Source: GCA-2732755 sp965228265
GTDB taxonomy: Bacteria > Planctomycetota > Phycisphaerae > Phycisphaerales > UBA1924
Assembly: GCA_965228265.1 (NCBI GenBank)
Contig: OZ245804.1
Coordinates: forward strand, 2,418,001-2,482,000
Length of the DNA stretch: 64,000 nt
Reading direction: 5' to 3'
Part shown: positions 25,887 through 34,214 of the stretch, in pieces
How positions within the stretch are numbered: position 1 is the stretch's first letter
Layout of the letters: each line of letters begins with the position of its first letter
Position numbers and translations under genes: made by a program
The notes under the pieces: generated by a model
What the model was told of the DNA's origin: nothing
What the model saw: the letters and a program-made list of their open reading frames with translations, nothing else
The model's database searches: none

Positions 25887-26669
25887 TTACCTGCCGATCG
25901 AACCGGTGAAGACGAACCATCCGAAGCCCGTAAAGAACGCCCACCAGCCGTAGAGCGCGTGCTCGATTGTCGCTGCGAGCGTGCTCTTGGTGCGCTGATA
26001 CGTGATTGCAAAGAGCACGCCCCCGGGTAGCGTGAGCGCAAAGGCCTCGGGGCTCCAGAAAGGCGCATGGAGCCACATGAACGCGATCGCGTTGACCGCG
26101 ATCAGCCATGTCGTCGGCATCAGCGCACGGTAGCGATGGAAGAAGAATGCCCGGTGCGTGATTTCTTGCGGGTACGCGCTCAGCCAGGGGTATCCGATCG
26201 CGATCAGAAGGAGAACGATCGGCGCTTCGCGGGGCAGGCGGAGAAACGCGGTTGATTGGGAGCCGTCACGAGCCGTGATGCGGAAGACGTCGGTGAACGT
26301 TTCCAAAGCGAACCCGAGCGCAAAGAGCGCAAGGCCAAGGCCGACGAAAATGAGCAGGACCCGGCGCAGGTCGGGCCTGGTTTCGCGCCAGCCCCAGAGG
26401 CGGCGGTTGTCGAAGGTCTTGTCGAAGATGAGCACCAGAGCCGCGACGAGACCGATGGTGATAAGCACTGGGAAGAGGTAGCGGATACCGCCCTGCGCGA
26501 CGTCGTAGAGAGGTTCGATACCGAGTTGCCGGCTGATCGGTCGGGCACGCTCCTCTGGGTCGGTCACCAACGCTACCAGACCCGGCAGGACGAAGAAGAT
26601 GGTGAGCATCTCAATCCAACGTGTCACACGCTGGAATGTGGGCTTTGGCGTTGTGCTTTCGGCTTCCAT
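25887..26669 (-). CDS. CPBP-family intramembrane metalloprotease
   Basis: The 260-residue membrane protein has about seven helices and the CPBP (Abi) motifs: YPQEITHRAFFFHRY, MWLHAPFW and TIEHALYGWW. In this family the first motif is usually E-E-x3-R; here the first acidic residue is Gln, a variant subgroup. Related Rce1 enzymes cleave prenylated proteins; bacterial members have various or unknown substrates. The start at 26669 has TACGAT six bases upstream and only 22 bp separate it from the divergent gene at 26692. Confidence 0.9.
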   Translation of the reverse strand: MEAESTTPKPTFQRVTRWIEMLTIFFVLPGLVALVTDPEERARPISRQLGIEPLYDVAQGGIRYLFPVLITIGLVAALVLIFDKTFDNRRLWGWRETRPDLRRVLLIFVGLGLALFALGFALETFTDVFRITARDGSQSTAFLRLPREAPIVLLLIAIGYPWLSAYPQEITHRAFFFHRYRALMPTTWLIAVNAIAFMWLHAPFWSPEAFALTLPGGVLFAITYQRTKSTLAATIEHALYGWWAFFTGFGWFVFTGSIGR

Positions 26670-26675
26670 TGAATT

Positions 26676-26681
26676 ATCGTA
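26676..26681 (-). promoter_or_regulatory. -10 hexamer of CPBP gene, overlapping the divergent -10
   Basis: TACGAT on the minus strand ends six bases before the ATG at 26669. It shares two base pairs (26680-26681) with the plus-strand hexamer. Confidence 0.5.
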
Positions 26682-26685
26682 GAAT
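26680..26685 (+). promoter_or_regulatory. -10 hexamer of the gene at 26692
   Basis: TAGAAT ends six bases before the GTG at 26692. Any -35 would lie inside the CPBP coding region. Confidence 0.5.
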
Positions 26686-26691
26686 GCGGGC

Positions 26692-27018
26692 GTGCAAACC
26701 GTCCGCTATCACGATGGCGTGACCGAAGTCAGACTCGGAGACCGGGTCGCGACGAGGTATTTCATCTTTCTTAAAGCCGAGGGGCGCGTCGCATACGTCC
26801 CGGGCATCTCACCCAAAAACGACGAGATGGAAATCGACGGCCTGACCTGGGTGGGTATCCGAACCACCAACGCGGGCACGATCGGTACCGTCGTACACCC
26901 GGATACACAAACACTCCAGAAGAGCGTTCGGTTCCTTGGCCGGGGGCCAGCAGACGCCTCGTGTCCGATCCAACCCGGGGAGCAAGTGTTTGAGGACGCG
27001 GAAGGCCGGCCGCTGTAG
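26692..27018 (+). CDS. Hypothetical protein, small beta-rich
   Basis: The 108-residue product has no signal peptide and alternates short hydrophobic strands with turns (VRYHDGVTEVRLGDRVATRY, GLTWVGIRTT, GTIGTVVHPDT), suggesting a small SH3-like or cupin-like beta barrel. No family or catalytic motif is recognised. GTG at 26692 is the start supported by the TAGAAT hexamer six bases before it; no ribosome site exists. It is divergent from the CPBP gene and not overlapped by another good frame. Confidence 0.65.
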   Translation: MQTVRYHDGVTEVRLGDRVATRYFIFLKAEGRVAYVPGISPKNDEMEIDGLTWVGIRTTNAGTIGTVVHPDTQTLQKSVRFLGRGPADASCPIQPGEQVFEDAEGRPL

Positions 27019-27136
27019 TGTCATGACGCCGAAAGGGTTTGCCCCGGGTTATCAGCCGTCGACATGAACAGTGCAAACTTGAATGGATCGTTCCAGTCGC
27101 TCCTTGATGTATACTCCGCCTCTCGTGGGAGCCCTG

Positions 27137-28171
27137 GTGACTGACATCGAATCGCCCGTCCGCACGCAGACGCGTGTGCGGTATTTCTTGCTCTGGCTGG
27201 GGCTGTTCTACACGGTGTGGCTGACCCTGCTCGTGGCCGGGGGGCACCTCTCGGCGTTCAGAGAGCACTGGGGCATCGGCGTAGCGATGGCGCTCGGGTC
27301 GTACTTTGCCGGCTCGACACCGATGGGCGGCGGGACCGTGGGTTTCCCGGTGCTGGTGCTGGTCTTTGGAGAGCCGGCCTCGATGGGGCGGGACTTCTCA
27401 CTGGCGATTCAGTCCATCGGGATGACCTCCGCGGGCATCCTGATCTTCTGCATGCGGCAGCCGCTCGAATGGCGGATGCTCCGGTGGGCCTTCGCGGGGG
27501 CCGCGATCGGGACGCCTCTTGGCCTTGCGTTCATCGCGCCGCACGTCCCCGGGCTCTACGCAAAGCTGACGTTCGCCACGCTCTGGGCGAGCTTTGGGAT
27601 GCTTCACTTTGTCAAGGTCGGCGAGATCTCACGCATGTCCGGGTTGGCGAAAATGTCCGCCCGGTTCGACGCGGTCTGTGGCCTCGCCATTGGGCTCGGG
27701 GCCGGCGCTCTGGTCGTCTCGACGACGGGTGTCGGCGTGGACATGCTGATCTACATCGTGCTGGTGCTCATGTGCCGGGCGGACCTAAGGGTTGCCATCC
27801 CGACCTCGGTCGTGCTGATGGCGTACGCCTCGGTCATCGGATTCTTCACGCAGGCGTTACTGGCGCAGTTCCTGCCAGATCGGTACGCACTCTCGCCAGG
27901 CCTGCTGGCCAACTGGATTGTCGCGGCTCCGATCGTGGCGCTCGGGGCCCCCTTCGGCGTTGTTGCGTGCAAGCTCATCCCACGCCGCGTCACGCTGCTG
28001 ATCGTCTCGGGGCTCTGCATGATCCAGTTTGTCTGGACGCTGTACCACGAGCGTGCCCAGTTGAGCACCGGCATCGTGGCCGGCGTCGTGATCGCGCTGC
28101 TGGCGCTGAATCTGGTGTTCATGCTGATGTACGACGCGGGGAGACGGATGGCATCCAGGCAGTCGAGTTAG
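27137..28171 (+). CDS. TauE/SafE-family membrane permease
   Basis: The 344-residue protein has about eight to nine helices and matches the sulfite exporter TauE/SafE (DUF81) family: an early GSYFAGSTPMGGGTVGFPV loop and a second-half VVSTTGVGVDMLIYIV repeat. Such proteins move small organic or inorganic sulfur anions across the inner membrane. GTG at 27137 is favoured because TGGGAG is spaced five bases upstream; an ATG at 27083 is in frame, but a TATACT (27110-27115) within that extension looks like a -10. The C-terminus converges with the next gene, sharing four bases at the stops. Confidence 0.88.
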   Translation: MTDIESPVRTQTRVRYFLLWLGLFYTVWLTLLVAGGHLSAFREHWGIGVAMALGSYFAGSTPMGGGTVGFPVLVLVFGEPASMGRDFSLAIQSIGMTSAGILIFCMRQPLEWRMLRWAFAGAAIGTPLGLAFIAPHVPGLYAKLTFATLWASFGMLHFVKVGEISRMSGLAKMSARFDAVCGLAIGLGAGALVVSTTGVGVDMLIYIVLVLMCRADLRVAIPTSVVLMAYASVIGFFTQALLAQFLPDRYALSPGLLANWIVAAPIVALGAPFGVVACKLIPRRVTLLIVSGLCMIQFVWTLYHERAQLSTGIVAGVVIALLALNLVFMLMYDAGRRMASRQSS

Positions 28172-29043
28172 CCCTGCCACTGCTCCCGGGGCAGCGGCTC
28201 GTAGATGATGTTCACGATTTTCCACTCGTCGTTCACCTTCATCAGATGCAGGTAGTCGAACCAACTCGCACCCGTGAGCTTCGCGGCGGCGTTGTGCGCG
28301 TCGGCGTAGTAGATCTCCACGTCTTTGCGCGCCGATTCGGGGCTGAAGCCGAAGTGTCGATTGAATGTGTTGCCAAGCAGCCTGATCTCTTCCCATGTGA
28401 TCCTGCTGAGGAATTCAAAGCCGCCCTCGGTTTCGCGTTCATGACGGCGTTTGCTGAGGTCGCTGTGGCACGTCCCCTGGACCTTGTCGCCATCGATCTC
28501 GTAGAAGCCCATTGTGTAGTCGACGGCGACTTGCTCGATCTGAGACAGGTCGGCTTCGGTCGCCGGCGCTGGGGGTGTATGACTCGGGATGACGACCGAG
28601 TCGGCGATCAACCAACTCCCGTCGAACCGGACCATGTGCACGATCTCGGTGATGTCGTCCATTGCAATGATCGCCGAGGCCGAATCGGTGGCGATATCGA
28701 AAACCTCGACGTCGGCTTTGGCGTTTTGTGAGTCATCCCGACGTGCCGGGGAGTCGCTCCGCGCCAGAACGCCGAATTGATCGTGGTTCAATGGGCGAAC
28801 CCAGTCATCGCTTGGCTGCCCCCAGAAGGTCCTCGAAAGCACACGTCGAGCAACGTCATGATGGACACACGATTTGGCTCCAGTGACATCCCCCTCCGCG
28901 CGGGCCCGGGCGTAAGTCTCGAGCGTTTCGGTGACCGCTCCCCGATCGGCGGCATCGGCCTGGGCTTGGGCATCCTCGACCTGAGCGGGCGCATACGAAG
29001 TTGCGAGACCGAGCAGGGCAAACGAACCAATCTGTTTCAGCAT
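28168..29043 (-). CDS. Secreted protein with two NTF2/lumazine-binding-like domains
   Basis: The 291-residue product has a short signal peptide (MLKQIGSFALLGLATSYAPA) and two related domains. Domain one runs from about residue 35 (AVTETLETYARARAEGDVTG, CVHHDVARRVLS) to 150. Domain two (VAVDYTMGFYEIDGDKVQGT, CHSDLSKRR) runs to the end with WKIVNIIYEP. Both resemble the putative lumazine-binding/DUF4440 branch of the NTF2-like fold. The function is unknown; such periplasmic domains often bind small molecules. The start at 29043 is fixed by the signal and GAGG eight bases upstream. Confidence 0.8.
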   Translation of the reverse strand: MLKQIGSFALLGLATSYAPAQVEDAQAQADAADRGAVTETLETYARARAEGDVTGAKSCVHHDVARRVLSRTFWGQPSDDWVRPLNHDQFGVLARSDSPARRDDSQNAKADVEVFDIATDSASAIIAMDDITEIVHMVRFDGSWLIADSVVIPSHTPPAPATEADLSQIEQVAVDYTMGFYEIDGDKVQGTCHSDLSKRRHERETEGGFEFLSRITWEEIRLLGNTFNRHFGFSPESARKDVEIYYADAHNAAAKLTGASWFDYLHLMKVNDEWKIVNIIYEPLPREQWQG

Positions 29044-29285
29044 CGGACAGTCCTCTACAAGGGGTTTCGATCCCGCGCCTGCGTGATTCCCCCTACCGGC
29101 CTTCGCCCTGACGGGATGCGAGCGGCATGAAATCAGTGCCTGCGGGCTGCGCAAGAAACGACAGGCCGACGAACCTGCCAGCCGGAAATCCGGTGAAAAC
29201 CGCGAGATTCCATCTTCGGGTTCCACACTCGATTTGCGTCCCCGCTAGACTCAGCCGCACAACCCAGCCCAAGGAGAAACACGTC

Positions 29286-30359
29286 ATGGAGGACGTTGTC
29301 ACCGCTGCTTCTGTCCGTATTCGGCCCCAGGCTCGCGTCTATGCCCAACCGGATCTGTCCCGTTCGCGCTGGACCCCGCTCGTCGAGCTCGCCGGGCTTG
29401 ATGCGGGCTGCTGCCGTGTGCTCGGGAAGCTCGAGAACATGAACCCGACGGGGTCGGTCAAAGACCGCGTCGCGCCGGAGCTGATCGCCGACGCCGAAAG
29501 GGCCGGCAAGCTCCGCCCGGGCATGACCATCGTCGAGGCCAGTTCGGGCAATGCGACGATCGCTCTGGGCTCGATTTGCCGGGACAAGGGCTACAAGGTG
29601 CTCGCGTACGTCCCGGCCTCGATGAGCGAGGAGAAGAAACGCCTCCACAGGGCCCTGGGCGTTGAGATGCGGTTCTTTACGGCCGATCCGGACAGACCCT
29701 TTACGAATATTCGCCGCGATGCCGCGATCGAGCTCGCCCAGAGCGATCCGGAGCACTACGTCACGCTCGATCAGTTCTCAGCCCCCGCCAACGTCAACGC
29801 CCACCGCAAGTACACGGGCGTGGAGATCTGGGAGCAATTGGCCGATCTGGGTGGCACGATCGACCGCCTCTTCGTCGGCGCGGGCACGGGCGGGGCGCTC
29901 TGTGGCCTCGGGGCAGCCCTGCGGCACCCGGACCGGAACCCCGACATGGGCATCACCATGGTCGACCCGGAGGGCTCCGTGCTGGCGTCCATCGTGCGGG
30001 GTGAGCAGCCCTGTGCGGACCAGATGAAGGCCCCCGACGGCCTCGGTGAGCGATTCGTGCCCAAGAATCTCGACCTCTCGATGGTCGACGACGCTGCGGT
30101 CGTGGCCAGGCAGGACGCGGTGGAGTGCTGCGCCGATCTCGTGGCTGCCACGGGCATTCTGGGCGGGCCCTGCACGGGGTACACGCTCAGGGCGGCTCTG
30201 GACTGGTGCCGACAGCAGACCACCCCCAAGACGGCTCTGGTGCTCGTCTGTGACCGTGGCGAGAACTACCTGTCCGACCCGATGTTCGCTGAAGCCATCG
30301 ACCGGGCTCACGAGCGTGCAAACGCCCGTCCGGCCCAGGCGGCTCTGGTGGCGGGCTGA
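29286..30359 (+). CDS. PLP-dependent cysteine synthase/beta-replacement family enzyme
   Basis: The 357-residue fold-type II PLP enzyme has KLENMNPTGSVKDRVA with the Schiff-base lysine, SSGNATIALG as the substrate-binding loop (usually TSGNTG), and VGAGTGGALCGLG as the phosphate cup. It fits O-acetylserine sulfhydrylase, cystathionine beta-synthase or 2,3-diaminopropionate-synthase-like enzymes; the altered SSGNAT loop argues against calling it CysK outright. The ATG at 29286 follows AAGGAG; TAGACT at 29246-29251 is a possible -10. The upstream in-frame extension overlaps the promoter region and was rejected. Confidence 0.9.
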   Translation: MEDVVTAASVRIRPQARVYAQPDLSRSRWTPLVELAGLDAGCCRVLGKLENMNPTGSVKDRVAPELIADAERAGKLRPGMTIVEASSGNATIALGSICRDKGYKVLAYVPASMSEEKKRLHRALGVEMRFFTADPDRPFTNIRRDAAIELAQSDPEHYVTLDQFSAPANVNAHRKYTGVEIWEQLADLGGTIDRLFVGAGTGGALCGLGAALRHPDRNPDMGITMVDPEGSVLASIVRGEQPCADQMKAPDGLGERFVPKNLDLSMVDDAAVVARQDAVECCADLVAATGILGGPCTGYTLRAALDWCRQQTTPKTALVLVCDRGENYLSDPMFAEAIDRAHERANARPAQAALVAG

Positions 30360-30365
30360 GCCCGA

Positions 30366-30371
30366 TAGGCT
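30366..30371 (+). promoter_or_regulatory. Candidate -10 hexamer for leaderless gmhA
   Basis: TAGGCT ends five bases before the ATG at 30377. No ribosome site is present. Confidence 0.4.
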
Positions 30372-30376
30372 TGGGC

Positions 30377-30943
30377 ATGCTTGCCAAGTCCATCATCGAC
30401 GCCCACGAGGTGCTCGCGGAGTTCATCGCCAACCGCTCGAACCTCGAACGGCTGGACACGGTCTCGAAAGAGCTCGCAGCGGTCATGCGCTCGGACGGGA
30501 AGATCCTGGCCATCGGCAACGGCGGCTCGATGTGCGACGCGATGCACTTCTGTGAGGAGCTCACCGGGCGATTCCGGGATGACCGGGCGCCGATGCCCGC
30601 TATCGCCTGCTCCGATCCCGGTCACCTGACCTGTGTCGCCAACGACTACGGCTACGACGAGGTCTTCGCCCGATGGGTCCGCGGGCTGGGGCGCCAAGGC
30701 GACGCGCTCGTCGCGCTCTCGACCAGCGGGAACTCGGCCAACGTGATCCGGGCTGTCGAGACGGCCAAGGAGATCGGCCTGCGTGTCGTGCTCCTGCTCG
30801 GCAAGAACGGCGGCAAGCTGGCGGGCACGGGCGATCACCAGTGGATCGCCCCGGGCGAGACCGCAGACCGGATCCAGGAGATCCACATGCTGGTCCTGCA
30901 CACGCTGATCGAGGGGATCGAGCGCCACAGCGTAACCGGCTGA
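30377..30943 (+). CDS. gmhA: Phosphoheptose isomerase
   Basis: The 188-residue SIS-domain enzyme converts sedoheptulose 7-phosphate to glycero-manno-heptose 7-phosphate for heptose in lipopolysaccharide or S-layer glycans. Motifs are GNGGSMCDAMHFCEELTGRF, the family's CSDPGHLTCVANDYGYDEVF and STSGNSANVI for sugar-phosphate binding. The late EIHMLVLHTLIEGIE supplies the zinc-site residues. Length equals the family's usual ~190. A TTG six bases earlier is in frame, but ATG at 30377 is better spaced to the TAGGCT hexamer. The presence of LptD in this window is consistent with heptose-bearing LPS. Confidence 0.95.
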   Translation: MLAKSIIDAHEVLAEFIANRSNLERLDTVSKELAAVMRSDGKILAIGNGGSMCDAMHFCEELTGRFRDDRAPMPAIACSDPGHLTCVANDYGYDEVFARWVRGLGRQGDALVALSTSGNSANVIRAVETAKEIGLRVVLLLGKNGGKLAGTGDHQWIAPGETADRIQEIHMLVLHTLIEGIERHSVTG

Positions 30944-30948
30944 TCTGA

Positions 30949-30954
30949 TACGAT
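30949..30954 (+). promoter_or_regulatory. Candidate -10 hexamer for gene at 30964
   Basis: TACGAT ends nine bases before the ATG at 30964. Confidence 0.35.
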
Positions 30955-30963
30955 TCGTGAACT

Positions 30964-31437
30964 ATGTTCTGGATCAGACCGAGGACGACTGACGATCGCG
31001 GGAAGCCTTCGCGTGTGGCGAATCACGCTGACCTGAAGGCCGCGGGCATACCGCTTTCACTCATCGGGCTACCGCTGCCCGGCGGGAAAGAGTTTACGAC
31101 GAAGAAGCAGCCGACCAAGCACCACTGGTCGAGCCTGATCGCGTTTCTCGGGCCGATCCCCACGTTCGTCGCTGTTGTGTTTCTATCGAAGATATTCCGC
31201 ATCCAGTCCACGCCCGTCATCCTGACGATGCTCGCGCTCGGCGTGGTCTTCTTCTGGTGGGTTTCGATCAACGTTTGGCTGTGGGTTTTTGCCCGTCGAT
31301 TCGTGAAAGCCATACGTCCGACGGGTCGGTGTGTGCGGTGTCTCTACGACATGACGCGATGCCCAACAGAAGAGGACGACTGTCGCGTCTGCCCGGAGTG
31401 CGGATCGGCGTGGAAGATCGACCTGACTCAGCCGTAA
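30964..31437 (+). CDS. Two-helix membrane protein with C-terminal zinc ribbon
   Basis: The 157-residue product has a basic N-terminal region, two helices (LIAFLGPIPTFVAVVFLS and VILTMLALGVVFFWWVSINV), then a cytosolic zinc ribbon CVRCLYDMTRCP...CPECGSAW with two CxxC knuckles. This architecture is common in planctomycetes and recurs at 47691 and 63612 in this window. Function unknown. It follows gmhA by 20 bases and may be transcribed from its own TACGAT hexamer. Confidence 0.75.
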   Translation: MFWIRPRTTDDRGKPSRVANHADLKAAGIPLSLIGLPLPGGKEFTTKKQPTKHHWSSLIAFLGPIPTFVAVVFLSKIFRIQSTPVILTMLALGVVFFWWVSINVWLWVFARRFVKAIRPTGRCVRCLYDMTRCPTEEDDCRVCPECGSAWKIDLTQP

Positions 31438-31476
31438 TAGACGCTGTAGCCACTAAATGCCGCGAGACCGGCTCGC

Positions 31477-31620
31477 CTAGCAACCGGCGTTGTAATTGGC
31501 TACCCACGCGGAGAAATCTGCGGGCGTGCACTGGCCGTCGCTGTTCTAGTCGCACTCCGGAGCCATCGCGTTGAACGCGCTCACCCAGGCCGCCATGCCT
31601 TGCGTGGCGCTATGCGATGG
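31477..31620 (-). pseudogene. Dockerin-like remnant with an in-frame stop
   Basis: Minus-strand translation gives ATQGMAAWVSAFNAMAPECD, a TAG stop, then NSDGQCTPADFSAWVANYNA followed by GC and a stop. This is the calcium-loop repeat of planctomycete dockerin-type tails; the stop replaces a position usually occupied by Gln (CAG to TAG). The frame has no start or ribosome site of its own and lies just downstream of the sorted protein at 31632, in a different frame. I read it as the broken C-terminus of a former secreted protein. Confidence 0.7.
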
Positions 31621-31631
31621 AAGATGGGCTT

Positions 31632-32222
31632 CTAGCTTCGCCTGCGCCGCAGCAACTGCAACCCAATGAGACCCGCAACAGCACCAGTCCCGCTTGTCGG
31701 AATCGGGTTAATCTCGATTCGGAATGGGACGGTGCCAGGTGATCCATTGACTAACTGATAGAAGAATATCATTCCCAATGGAAATGAATCTGTTGCAACA
31801 TAGGAGCCGCTGTTCTGGCCTACCAGATCAAAGTTGGACACGGAGTCGGCGCTGAACGAGACCAAGTAGAGCGGGTTGCTTGAATCGGGCCCATCGGCGT
31901 TGTGCAACGGGCCGCCGGGATTCAGCCCCTCGAATTCGATTACTGACGGACTAAGCATGATCGAGGGCGGACCGAAGTAGTCTGTATCGAAGGCTGTGTT
32001 GTACGAGAAGTTCGAGAGGCCTGAGCCTTCCAGAACAAAGTGCAAATCCCAGACCGCGGCATCGATGACGCTCTGGGGATTGTGCAACTCTCCGTACACT
32101 TCCCAAGAGCCCTGACTAACTTCATTCACGGAAAGAACAAGCTGTTCTTGAAGCTGCCCTTGCCCGAAAGCGGGCGCAGTGATAGCAGAAATGACACTCA
32201 GAACACAAGCTTCGCGTCTCAT
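31632..32222 (-). CDS. Secreted protein with PEP-CTERM-like sorting tail
   Basis: The 196-residue product has an N-terminal signal (MRREACVLSVISAITAPAFG|QG) and a beta-rich middle with many Ser, Asn and Gly (SNFSYNTAFDTDYFGPPSIM). The tail NPIPTSGTGAVAGLIGLQLL followed by RRRRS is a short hydrophobic helix with an arginine cluster, as in PEP-CTERM/exosortase or related anchors. It should be exported and membrane-processed or anchored. GGAAG precedes the ATG by six bases. The dockerin remnant follows immediately. No further family recognised. Confidence 0.8.
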   Translation of the reverse strand: MRREACVLSVISAITAPAFGQGQLQEQLVLSVNEVSQGSWEVYGELHNPQSVIDAAVWDLHFVLEGSGLSNFSYNTAFDTDYFGPPSIMLSPSVIEFEGLNPGGPLHNADGPDSSNPLYLVSFSADSVSNFDLVGQNSGSYVATDSFPLGMIFFYQLVNGSPGTVPFRIEINPIPTSGTGAVAGLIGLQLLRRRRS

Positions 32223-32398
32223 ATTGAACTTCCTTCATTCCCATGGATCACCCCCTGACGAGGATGCGTGGGAAAATTACGTTGCATGCTGAGGCGAGTT
32301 CGAGGTGATTAGATATTTATTCGTATACAATGCCCAAGCATTCACCCCCTCCCCCCGGCTATGTGAACCCCGGTGGGGAAGAACGAGGCTCCGGGAAG

Positions 32399-33697
32399 AT
32401 GCCGTATTACACCAAACTCGGGAAGCTCCCCAAGAAGCGTCACATCCAGTTCCGCCGGCCCGATGGGGCCCTCTACTCCGAAGAACTCTTCGGCACAGAG
32501 GGGTTTGTCGGCCCCACCAGCACCCTCTACCACATCCACCCGCCGACCCAGGTCTCGGGGTGGAAGCCCGTCTACAAGACCAAGCCCGAATACGTCGAGC
32601 AGGACGTCATGCGGATGCGCCACACCATGACGCAGCACGTCAAGCCCACGGGCGACCCCGTCACCGGACGGATCGTGCTGTTCGGCAACGCCGACGTCGA
32701 GATGGGCGTCTGCAATCCCGCTGAGGCGATGAAGTACCACTTCAAGAACGGCCAGGGCGACGAGTGCATCTTTGTGCACTTCGGTTCGGGCACGCTCTAC
32801 ACCATGTTCGGCACGCTCAAGTTCGCCAAGAAGGACTACATCGTCATCCCCAAGGGCACCATCTACCAGATGGTCTTCGACGAGCGCCCGGACGACGGCT
32901 CCGATGTGGAAGCCTTCGGCGGGTACGCCAAGGCGGATATGCCGCTGGGCAAGTTCATCATCTTCGAGACGGTGAATTCGAGCCACATCCTGCCGCCGCC
33001 CTCGTACCTGTCGAAGAAGACCAGCCAGTTCCTCGAGCACGCCCCCTACTGCGAGCGTGATCTGGTCATCCCGTTTGAGGACGAGGACCACCCGCTGTTC
33101 TATCACGAGTCGGGCGATTTCGAGGTGCGCATCAAGGCCCGCGACACGGTGCACAGCTACATGTACACCTACCACCCGCTCGACGTCGTCGGGTGGGACG
33201 GCTGCTACTACCCGTACACCTTCAACATCGATGAGTTCTCGCCGATTGTCGGCAAGCTGCACATGCCGCCGCCGATCCATCAGACGTTCGAGGGTCACAA
33301 CTTTGTGATCTGCTCGTTCTGCCCGCGGATGCTGGATTTCCATCCCGAGGCGATCCCGGTGCCGTACAACCACTCGAACATCGACTCAGACGAGATCCTG
33401 TACTACGTCGAGGGCAACTACAAGGCCCGCAAGGGAATCACCTCCGGCTCGATCAGCGTCCACCCGCAGGGCATCCCCCACGGCCCCCACCCGGGCACCG
33501 TCGAGGCGAGCCTGGGTAAGAACTACACGGACGAGCTGGCGGTCATGTGCGACACGTTCAGGCCCATGTTCCCGACCAAGGCCGCCCTTGAGATGGACGA
33601 CCCGAAATACCCCGAGAGCTGGCGAGCGGATCACCATGCGCCGCTTGAAAACGGCAAGGCCAAGCCGGGCGAAGTGCCGGTGAACACCTGGGACTGA
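32399..33697 (+). CDS. hmgA: Homogentisate 1,2-dioxygenase
   Basis: The 432-residue cupin-type iron enzyme opens the ring of homogentisate to maleylacetoacetate in tyrosine/phenylalanine breakdown. Conserved stretches are HTFEGHNFVICSF-like (HQTFEGHNFVICSFCPR), FHPEAIPVPYNHSNIDSDEI with active-site His and the Glu ligand region YYVEGNY, and HPQGIPHGPHPGTVEAS with the last His. The ATG at 32399 is chosen since homologues begin near MPYYTKLGKLPKKRHIQFR; an ATG at 32330 would add a proline-rich 23-residue extension. Other genes of the pathway are absent nearby. A terminator follows. Confidence 0.9.
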   Translation: MPYYTKLGKLPKKRHIQFRRPDGALYSEELFGTEGFVGPTSTLYHIHPPTQVSGWKPVYKTKPEYVEQDVMRMRHTMTQHVKPTGDPVTGRIVLFGNADVEMGVCNPAEAMKYHFKNGQGDECIFVHFGSGTLYTMFGTLKFAKKDYIVIPKGTIYQMVFDERPDDGSDVEAFGGYAKADMPLGKFIIFETVNSSHILPPPSYLSKKTSQFLEHAPYCERDLVIPFEDEDHPLFYHESGDFEVRIKARDTVHSYMYTYHPLDVVGWDGCYYPYTFNIDEFSPIVGKLHMPPPIHQTFEGHNFVICSFCPRMLDFHPEAIPVPYNHSNIDSDEILYYVEGNYKARKGITSGSISVHPQGIPHGPHPGTVEASLGKNYTDELAVMCDTFRPMFPTKAALEMDDPKYPESWRADHHAPLENGKAKPGEVPVNTWD

Positions 33698-33744
33698 GCC
33701 CGCCGAGCCCGAAGCGCAAGCGATGTAATATCAAGAACGCACCG

Positions 33745-33774
33745 AAGCACCCCGTACGCGCGGGGTGCTTTTCA
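33745..33774 (+). terminator. Rho-independent terminator after hmgA
   Basis: AAGCACCCCG (33745-33754) and CGGGGTGCTT (33761-33770) form a perfect 10-bp stem with a six-base loop, followed by a short T run. Confidence 0.85.
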
Positions 33775-33775
33775 A

Positions 33776-33781
33776 TAGAAT
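33776..33781 (+). promoter_or_regulatory. Candidate -10 hexamer after the hmgA terminator
   Basis: TAGAAT ends seven bases before the GTG at 33789 and overlaps an alternative ATG at 33780, which argues for GTG as the true start. Confidence 0.4.
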
Positions 33782-33788
33782 GCATGGC

Positions 33789-34133
33789 GTGAGTAGCGAA
33801 GCAGTTGTTCAACACATGAAGCCGGCCGGTCAGGAACGATTTCATTTTAATGACACCTTCATTCCTGAGTGGGTCATATGGACACTCGCATTCATGTTTG
33901 TGACGAGTGTGACCATTGTCACGTGCGGGCTACTCAGTCATCTTGACGCAATATGGGTGATGTTGATCGGAGCCGCGACATTCTTTGTCTCAAGCTTAGT
34001 GACAGCTGGTAGGGCTTCCCCTCCCCCTCTCACGCCCCTGAATCCAATAGACCCATCAAGTCCACACACAATCCGAATCCGCGTCTCCCAATCACTCTTT
34101 GAACAGGTTGACGCCACTTGGCGTACTATGTAA
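33789..34133 (+). CDS. Small two-helix membrane protein
   Basis: The 114-residue product has a hydrophilic N-terminus, two adjacent helices (WVIWTLAFMFVTSVTIVTCG and AIWVMLIGAATFFVSSLVTA) and a proline-rich, soluble tail. Its base composition is noticeably lower in GC than the neighbours, which can indicate recent acquisition. No family recognised. The start is ambiguous (ATG 33780 or GTG 33789); the TAGAAT hexamer supports the latter. Confidence 0.55.
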   Translation: MSSEAVVQHMKPAGQERFHFNDTFIPEWVIWTLAFMFVTSVTIVTCGLLSHLDAIWVMLIGAATFFVSSLVTAGRASPPPLTPLNPIDPSSPHTIRIRVSQSLFEQVDATWRTM

Positions 34134-34214
34134 GCACACACAAAGGATCTTCCTATCACACAGCACAACACCGACGCTCCACGGACGGACACGGCCTCGC
34201 ACGATGCGCTCGCC

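Noticed and set aside
27217..28731. 504-codon plus-strand frame across TauE and the next gene
   Set aside because: Crosses two real genes in another frame, has Arg/Gly/Ala-rich composition and no recognisable motif.
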